DNA of 64,000 nucleotides from Curtobacterium flaccumfaciens (GTDB lineage Bacteria; Actinomycetota; Actinomycetes; Actinomycetales; Microbacteriaceae): NCBI RefSeq assembly GCF_013359815.1, contig NZ_JABMCF010000040.1, positions 310,001 to 374,000 of the forward strand, read 5' to 3'. Shown piece by piece: positions 56,819 to 64,000 of this stretch (position 1 is its first letter; each line of letters starts with the position of its first letter). The notes under the pieces were generated by a model. It saw only the letters and a program-made list of their open reading frames with translations, ran no database searches and was not told where the DNA came from. The position numbers and the translations under genes were made by a program.

Positions 56819-57256
56819 GGCGTCCCGGGCGTCCCTGGTCGAACCGGGCGTACTGGGTCGAACCGGGCGTACCTGGTGCGTTTTTCCGACCAGGTACGCC
56901 CGTTCCCACCAGCCATCGCGCGCGCTCTGGGAAAGAACGGGCGTCCCTGCGACAACCGGGCATCCCGAAAGTCCGCCGATCCGGGCGTACCGACCGAGAA
57001 CGCGCGTACTGGGTCGAATCGGGCGTACCCGGTGCGTTCTTCCGACCAGGTATGCCCGTTCCCACCAGCCATCGCGCGCGCTCTGGGAAAGATCGGGCGT
57101 CCCTGCGACAACCGGGCACCCCGAAAGTCCGCCGATCCGGGCGTACCGACCGAGAACGCGCGTACTGGGTCGAATCGGGCGTACCTGGTCCGTTCTTCCG
57201 ACCAGGTACGCCCGTTTCCACCAGCCATCGCGCCCGCCCTGGGAAAGAACGGACAC
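56819..57256. repeat. 156-bp tandem array of hairpin-containing repeats
   Basis: Units begin at 56864, 57020 and 57176 (exact 156-base period), the last partial. Each has a CGGGCGTACCTGGT arm, an 11-base loop and the inverted arm ACCAGGTACGCCCG (56864-56877 with 56889-56902; 57176-57189 with 57201-57214 perfect; middle copy imperfect), followed by CCACCAGCCATCGCGC and CTCTGGGAAAGAACGGGCGT. 19-bp CGGGCGTACTGGGTCGAAC units precede the array. Because 156 is divisible by three all frames are repetitive, and none looks like protein. No gene lies in 56749-57268. Confidence 0.88.
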
Positions 57257-57268
57257 GCAGGCCCGCCG

Positions 57269-58114
57269 TCAGTCGGTGAAGATCACCCCGACGGGCTCGC
57301 GCTTCTCCTCCTGGAACTCGTCCTCACCACGACCGAGCGCCCAGTACGCCGACAACGACATCTCGCGCTTCTCCAGACCCCAGTCGTCCTGCAGCAGCCG
57401 ACGGATCGCCTTCATCGCGGTCCGCTCGCCGTGCGCGAAGACCTGGACCGGCCTGGAGGCACGCGGCAGCCCGCGGGCCGTCTCCAGCAGGAGCGTGCCC
57501 GGCTGGGCGCCGGTGGCGTCCCGGTGCAGCCACCGCAGGTCGACCCCGGCCGGGTGCCGGATGTCCTGCTCGTCCGCGGGCCCGGCCACCTCGACCAGGG
57601 CGACCCCGGTGGCGGAGTCGGGCATCGACTCGAGTGCCGCGCCGATCGCGGGCAGGGCGCTGTCATCACCGAGCAGCACGTGCGTGACGGCCGGGTCGGT
57701 ACTCGGCGCGTAGCCACCACCGGGCCCGGACAGGGCGAGCCGGTCGCCCGGCTGCGCGGACGCTGCCCAGGGACCGGCGAGGCCCTCGTCGCCGTGGACG
57801 ACGAAGTCGATCGCGATGGTCCGCGTGGTGTGGTCGACCGCGCGCACCGTGTAGGTGCGGCGGGCGGGGCGGTCGTGCTTCGGCAGGGTCTCGCGCAGGG
57901 CCTCGAGGTCGTACGGCGGCACCAGTCCGAGCGACGGCTTCGCGAGCAGGAGCTTGACGTACTTGTCGGTCGAGCCGAGTCGGTCGGGGTCGGCCTGGGC
58001 GACGAAGTCCTCGAAGGCCGAGCCGCCCAGGTGCACGCGCACCATGTGGGGCGAGAGCCGTTCGGTGCGGTCGACGACGAAGACGTGCTGGGGGCGTTTG
58101 GGTTTCGAGCTCAT
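57269..58114 (-). CDS. siderophore-interacting protein (FAD-dependent ferric-siderophore reductase)
   Basis: A 281-residue SIP/ViuB-family reductase. The FAD domain includes HVFVVDRTERLSPHMVRVHL, DKYVKLLLAKPSL, the flavin motif RRTYTVRAVDH, IDFVVHGDEGLAGPWAASAQ and LALSGPGGGYAP; the NAD(P) side has VTHVLLGDDSALPAIGAALE, FAHGERTAMKAIRRLL and MSLSAYWALGRGEDE, the family's terminal motif. It releases iron from siderophores in the cytoplasm. The start at ATG 58114 is 66 bp from an iron box shared with the divergent heme oxygenase gene. Confidence 0.94.
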   Translation of the reverse strand: MSSKPKRPQHVFVVDRTERLSPHMVRVHLGGSAFEDFVAQADPDRLGSTDKYVKLLLAKPSLGLVPPYDLEALRETLPKHDRPARRTYTVRAVDHTTRTIAIDFVVHGDEGLAGPWAASAQPGDRLALSGPGGGYAPSTDPAVTHVLLGDDSALPAIGAALESMPDSATGVALVEVAGPADEQDIRHPAGVDLRWLHRDATGAQPGTLLLETARGLPRASRPVQVFAHGERTAMKAIRRLLQDDWGLEKREMSLSAYWALGRGEDEFQEEKREPVGVIFTD

Positions 58115-58180
58115 CGTGGGGGAGCTTCCTCTCGCGGGTTCGGCGTCACCTGGGTGATCCCTGCTTGACGCGCGCATCAC

Positions 58181-58197
58181 TAAGGTTAGCCTTACCT
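58181..58197. promoter_or_regulatory. IdeR/DtxR iron box between SIP and heme oxygenase genes
   Basis: TAAGGTTAGCCTTACCT matches the actinobacterial iron-box consensus (TTAGGTTAGSCTAACCTAA) at nearly all central positions and is palindromic about GC. It touches the heme oxygenase ATG at 58199 and lies 67 bp from the SIP start, so Fe-bound IdeR should repress both. Confidence 0.9.
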
Positions 58198-58198
58198 C

Positions 58199-58882
58199 AT
58201 GGACTCGACCGTCATCCCGTTCTCCGAGCTGCTGCGGCGTCGCACGCGGCGCTCGCACGGTGCCTCGGCCACGAGCGGCTTCATGCAGGACCTGCTCGGC
58301 GGCGACTGCGACGTCGCCGACTACGCGGACCTGCTCGGACAGTACGCCTTCGTGTACGACGCGCTCGAGCGGGCGGCGGAACGCATGGCCGACCACCCCG
58401 TGGCCGCGCCGTTCGTCACCGCGCAGCTCACCCGGATGCCGGCGATCCGGGCCGACCTCGAGTACCTGATCGGCCCGGACTGGTCCGAGCTGGTGTGCCC
58501 GCTGCCCGCGACGACCGCGTACGTGCGACGCCTCAACGAGGTCGCGGCGGCCTGGCCCGGCGGCTTCGTGGCGCACCACTACACGCGGTACCTCGGCGAC
58601 GTGTCCGGCGGGCACGTGATCGGGCAGGTGCTGGCCGAGCGGTTCGGGTTCGACACGAACGGTGTCCTCTTCTACATCTTCGACCAGGTCGCCGACCCGA
58701 GCGACTTCGAGCACACCTACCGGGCCCAGCTCGACGCCGCGCCCTGGACGGCAGAGGAACAGGAGCGGGTGATCGCCGAGGTCGAGCTCGCCTACGAGCT
58801 GAACCGTGGGCTGCTCGCCGGCCTCGATGCCCGCCGTCGGCCGTTCCGTCAGGAGCCGGGCAGCGCCTCCGTGCCCGCCTGA
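58199..58882 (+). CDS. biliverdin-producing heme oxygenase
   Basis: A 227-residue protein of HmuO length. The proximal heme ligand is His20 in RTRRSHGASATSGFM, the same residue number as in C. diphtheriae HmuO; the distal helix is HHYTRYLGDVSGGHVIGQVL with the flexible Gly pair. It opens heme with O2 and electrons to biliverdin, CO and Fe2+, supplying iron. Heme uptake genes are not in the window. The iron box overlaps the ribosome-binding area, giving tight repression. Confidence 0.95.
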   Translation: MDSTVIPFSELLRRRTRRSHGASATSGFMQDLLGGDCDVADYADLLGQYAFVYDALERAAERMADHPVAAPFVTAQLTRMPAIRADLEYLIGPDWSELVCPLPATTAYVRRLNEVAAAWPGGFVAHHYTRYLGDVSGGHVIGQVLAERFGFDTNGVLFYIFDQVADPSDFEHTYRAQLDAAPWTAEEQERVIAEVELAYELNRGLLAGLDARRRPFRQEPGSASVPA

Positions 58883-58927
58883 TCCAGCGGCGGAAGGACC
58901 GAAGCCCGGCCGCGCGCGGCCCCGCGC

Positions 58928-58971
58928 GGACCCTGCCCCGCGTCCGTCCGGACCCTGCCCCGCGTCCGTCC
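58928..58971 (+). repeat. two 22-bp direct repeats upstream of ppc
   Basis: GGACCCTGCCCCGCGTCCGT then CC occurs at 58928-58949 and again directly at 58950-58971, in the 173-bp gap between the heme oxygenase and PEP carboxylase genes. Confidence 0.8.
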
Positions 58972-59055
58972 GGACGGTCGACGTCATGCGCCCCCGGGTG
59001 CCGATACGCTGCTGGGACCCGGGACCAGCCTCCCGGACGACCCGGAAAGGACTCC

Positions 59056-61713
<2,658 letters not shown>

Positions 61714-61725
61714 CGCCCCCACCCG

Positions 61726-61773
61726 ACGGACAGGAGGCCCGGTGCCAGCTGGCACCGGGCCTCCCGTCCGTCC
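61726..61773. repeat. GGAGGCCCGG palindromic intergenic element, copy 7
   Basis: GGAGGCCCGGTGCCAGC then TGGCACCGGGCCTCC, core identical to copy 4, 13-20 bases after the ppc stop; probable terminator. Confidence 0.9.
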
Positions 61774-61793
61774 CCGCGCACGCCCCGGGCCCG

Positions 61794-61856
61794 CACTTCG
61801 TGAGCAGCAACGGTCGCGTCCGGCACCGCGAACCGACCATTCCTGCTCACGAAGTG
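61794..61856. terminator. 23-bp inverted repeat between ppc and the MFS gene
   Basis: CACTTCGTGAGCAGCAACGG then TCG (61794-61816) matches the reverse complement of 61834-61856 at 21 of 23 positions, with a 17-base loop. It is AT-richer than the palindromic repeat before it and could be a terminator, operator or separate mobile-type repeat. Confidence 0.65.
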
Positions 61857-61885
61857 CCCGTCGAATCGATTCGGGGACGCGTAGC

Positions 61886-63103
61886 GTGTCCGAGGTGACG
61901 ACGGAGCGCAGCCTGGGACCGACGACGACCGTGCTGCCCCCGATCGTGCCGCTGGCGCTCATCGTCGGGGTCTCGCCGTTCGCGACGGACATGTACATCC
62001 CCGCACTCCCGGCCATCGCACGCGACCTCGGCACCACGCCCGGCGCCGTGCAGCTGTCGCTCACGGCGTTCCTCGTGGCCTTCGCGGTCGGCCAGTTGCT
62101 CGTCGGGCCGGTGAGCGACGGGATCGGTCGTCGGCCGATGCTCGTCGTCGGGACCGCCCTGTTCGCCCTCGCGTCGGTCGGCTGCGCGCTCGCCCCAGAC
62201 GTCGTGACGCTGGTGGTGGCCCGCGTCGCCCAGGGACTCGCCGGTGCTGCGGGGGCCGTGGCCGGTCGGGCGATGGTGTCCGACGTGACGAGCGGCACCC
62301 GGATGGCGAAGGTGTTCGGCACGCTCGCGGCCATCAACGCGATCGGACCCGTGGTGGCCCCGCTGGCCGGGGGAGCGGTGCTGACGGTCGGGACGTGGCG
62401 GCTCATGTTCGTCGTGCTGGCCGTGCTCGGTGCCGTGTTCTTCGTGGCGGTGGTGCTGCGGTTCCGCGAGACCCTGCCGCCGGAGCGTCGTGGTGGCGTC
62501 GGGTTCGCGGCGAACGGGCAGCGCATCCGCGAGCTCCTGGCGATCCCGCGGTTCCGGGCCTACGTGCTGAGCGGGGTGCTGTCGACGGTGGGGTTCTTCG
62601 CCTACATCGCGACGAGCTCATTCGTGTTCCAGTCGGAGTTCGGGTTCTCCGAGGGGCTGTACACGCTCGTCTTCGCCACGAACGCATCGATGATGATCGT
62701 CACGACCCTGCTGTTCGGCCGGCTCGTCGGGCGGTTCAGCGAGGACGCCCTGCTGACCCTGGGTCTGGTCGTCGGGACGGTCGGGGCCACGGCTGTGCTG
62801 GTGTCGGCGCTCCTCGGGCTCGGGCCGGTGCCGGTGTGGTGCGCCCTCGCGGTCGTGACGGCCGCGTGGGGCTTCGTCCTGCCGGCGGCGATGACCCGCA
62901 CGCAGCACGTCGGCGCGGCGCACCCGGGCACGGCGGCTGCCCTGCAGGGCGGCCTGACCTTCGGCATCGGCGGTCTCGGCACCCCGCTCGCCGGCGCCCT
63001 CGGCGGCACCGCACTGGCGATGGGCGGGGTGATGGCAGCGCTGATGGCCGCGGCCGCCGTGGTCCAGGTGACGGCGACGCGGCGAAACCGGTCCCACAAC
63101 TGA
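61886..63103 (+). CDS. Bcr/CflA-type MFS multidrug exporter
   Basis: A 405-residue, 12-helix transporter: the first helix ends GVSPFATDMYIPALPAIARD, the DMYLPALP signature of the Bcr/CflA group; the motif A loop is GPVSDGIGRRPMLVVG; the helix 5 motif C is NAIGPVVAPLAGGAVL. It exports drugs or metabolites with H+ antiport. GTG 61886 has GGGGA upstream; GTG 61895 is an alternative. Confidence 0.9.
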   Translation: MSEVTTERSLGPTTTVLPPIVPLALIVGVSPFATDMYIPALPAIARDLGTTPGAVQLSLTAFLVAFAVGQLLVGPVSDGIGRRPMLVVGTALFALASVGCALAPDVVTLVVARVAQGLAGAAGAVAGRAMVSDVTSGTRMAKVFGTLAAINAIGPVVAPLAGGAVLTVGTWRLMFVVLAVLGAVFFVAVVLRFRETLPPERRGGVGFAANGQRIRELLAIPRFRAYVLSGVLSTVGFFAYIATSSFVFQSEFGFSEGLYTLVFATNASMMIVTTLLFGRLVGRFSEDALLTLGLVVGTVGATAVLVSALLGLGPVPVWCALAVVTAAWGFVLPAAMTRTQHVGAAHPGTAAALQGGLTFGIGGLGTPLAGALGGTALAMGGVMAALMAAAAVVQVTATRRNRSHN

Positions 63104-63162
63104 CGGTCCGAGCCGGTAGGTTGCTGGTTGCAAGGCGCACCGATCTGAGGAGACCCACCGAG

Positions 63163-63498
63163 ATGGACATCGTCGTACACGAGGCGGAGACCGACACCGC
63201 CGTCCTGGAGTGCAGCGGCCGGCTCAACATGGTCTCCGCGCCCACCTTCCGCGAGACCGTCGCCCAGATCGTCGGCAACGGGCGTTCGCGGCTCGTGGTC
63301 GAGCTCTCCGGGGTCGAGTTCATGGACTCCTCCGGCCTCGGCGCCCTGGTCGGCAGCTTGAAGACCGCACGTCAGGCCGGCGGCGACCTCCGCATCGCGG
63401 CGCCGTCGGAACAGGTCCAGATGGTGCTCAAGCTCTCCAACATCGACAAGATCCTGCGGACGTACCCCGACGGGGACGCCGCGGTGACCGACTGGTGA
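63163..63498 (+). CDS. STAS-domain anti-sigma factor antagonist
   Basis: A 111-residue SpoIIAA/RsbV-like protein: VLECSGRLNMVSAPTFRETV, RLVVELSGVEFMDSSGLGAL with the phosphorylatable Ser of MDSSG, VGSLKTARQAGGDLRIAAPS and MVLKLSNIDKILRTYPD. Phosphorylation by a partner kinase would inactivate it. The stop overlaps the start of the kinase gene by one base (TGATG), confirming the pair. The cognate sigma factor is not in the window. Confidence 0.94.
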   Translation: MDIVVHEAETDTAVLECSGRLNMVSAPTFRETVAQIVGNGRSRLVVELSGVEFMDSSGLGALVGSLKTARQAGGDLRIAAPSEQVQMVLKLSNIDKILRTYPDGDAAVTDW

Positions 63499-63911
63499 TG
63501 ACCGCCCCCGTCGCCGAGCACATGCTCGCACTGGCGTGCCCCCCGGACGACGTGTCCGCCGTGCACGACTTCCTCGCAGGCGTCTGGCAGCACGAGCCGT
63601 CCGTCGCCGCCGAGGACCGGATGGCCCTCGAACTCGCCCTGGTCGAACTCACCTCGAACGTCATCGAGCACGGCGCCCGCCCGGACGGTGTCTCGTGCGA
63701 GCTCCGGCTCGAGATCGGTGACGAGCGCTTCCAGGCGCTGCTGTCCGACGACGGGGTCGCGGCGACGGTGGATCCCGACGCCGCCGTGCTGCCCGACGAC
63801 TTCGCCGAGGGCGGTCGTGGGCTCGCGCTCGTCAGGATGGTCGTCGACGACCTGCGGTACGAACGCGTCGCCGACCGGAACCGCTGGACGGTGCTGCGCT
63901 CCCGGCACTGA
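63498..63911 (+). CDS. anti-sigma factor / serine kinase of the RsbW-SpoIIAB type
   Basis: A 137-residue HATPase_c_2 protein: the N box is LALVELTSNVIEHG (E and N of ATP binding), then LLSDDGVAATVDPD (G1-like, D-x-G) and EGGRGLALVRMVVDDLRYER (G2). It would phosphorylate the STAS protein upstream and, when that is unavailable, hold a sigma factor or act as a phosphatase-regulated switch. Translationally coupled. The 89 bases after its stop contain no further feature I can support. Confidence 0.93.
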   Translation: MTAPVAEHMLALACPPDDVSAVHDFLAGVWQHEPSVAAEDRMALELALVELTSNVIEHGARPDGVSCELRLEIGDERFQALLSDDGVAATVDPDAAVLPDDFAEGGRGLALVRMVVDDLRYERVADRNRWTVLRSRH

Positions 63912-64000
63912 GCGGGAGCACGGCCGTCCCGCATCGACGGAGCCCACCGGTCGTCCGCCCAGCGCACTCCGTGGGCCGCAAACCGCAATGACGGGTCGGC

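Noticed and set aside
56182-57228. N-terminal extension of the GIY-YIG gene with 52-residue repeats
   Set aside because: The repeats follow from the 156-bp DNA period being divisible by three; all frames are open similarly, the inverted repeats explain the conservation, and the ATG at 56748 starts directly before the Cys-rich domain.
56819-57256. Possible CRISPR array
   Set aside because: The 156-bp units are nearly identical throughout with internal inverted repeats; there are no unique spacers and no cas genes.

Overview
The window is high-GC (about 70 percent), tightly packed DNA with short intergenic gaps, many GTG starts and an actinobacterial gene repertoire: MsiK-type sugar ABC systems lacking their own ATPase, DUF3140, DUF4333, DUF1684 and DUF4287 proteins, LacI and TetR regulators, an Arr-type rifampin transferase and an IdeR/DtxR iron box. 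Gene content is most like a plant- or soil-associated member of the Microbacteriaceae such as Curtobacterium; that placement is inference from content, not from a marker gene. I saw no rRNA, tRNA, CRISPR array, transposase or phage gene, so this looks like ordinary chromosome with a metabolically diverse accessory character.

Layout. 1-3.8 kb: the end of a dicarboxylate/amino-acid:cation symporter, two membrane proteins of unknown function and an MGT-like glycosyltransferase. 3.8-11.1 kb: a UgpB-like solute-binding protein with two permeases, a divergent inositol-monophosphatase-family enzyme, a 2H phosphoesterase coupled to a LacI regulator, and a second LacI regulator; the transporter operon and the 2H-LacI operon carry the same perfect palindromic operator. 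11.3-16.1 kb: an exported tyrosine phosphatase, an exported trypsin-like protein whose catalytic serine is alanine, two paralogous exported proteins, a PF03640 lipoprotein and a TetR regulator; a shared palindrome (AGACGWTCGTCT) precedes these genes and recurs upstream of a glycosyltransferase at 30.4 kb. 16.1-24.6 kb: a YgiB/YgiC-like pair, rifampin ADP-ribosyltransferase, a hydrolase-TetR-YrdB operon with a long inverted repeat, an SDR, an MFS exporter, GrpB and an exported SnoaL-like protein. 24.7-29 kb: a hydroxycinnamate module (MarR, phenolic acid decarboxylase, feruloyl-esterase-like hydrolase) and an oxyanion module (ArsC, ChrA, and an ArsR-arsenate reductase fusion with its operator).

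29-43.9 kb: glycosyltransferase, small lipoproteins, three SDRs, two convergent paralogous small proteins, an AraC regulator, GH16 glucanase, a MetE-C-like protein, DUF1684 and a SLAC1/TehA transporter. 43.9-51.7 kb: three translationally coupled LLM flavin monooxygenases converging on an amino-acid-type ABC importer, resembling sulfur-compound utilisation modules such as Bacillus ytm/yxe. 51.7-56.7 kb: DUF4287, a zinc-ribbon/nuclease-like protein, an alpha/beta hydrolase fused to a gluconate-2-dehydrogenase-subunit-3 domain with its GMC oxidoreductase, and a GIY-YIG-like protein. 56.8-64 kb: a 156-bp tandem array of hairpins, iron-regulated siderophore-interacting protein and heme oxygenase, PEP carboxylase, a Bcr/CflA exporter and a STAS/anti-sigma kinase pair.

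Intergenic space holds at least three families of palindromic repeats: a GGAGGCCCGG...CCGGGCCTCC element found at seven gene ends, a GAACGAC...GTCGTTC hairpin, and a CGGGCGTACCTGG element in tandem at 40.1 and 56.8 kb.
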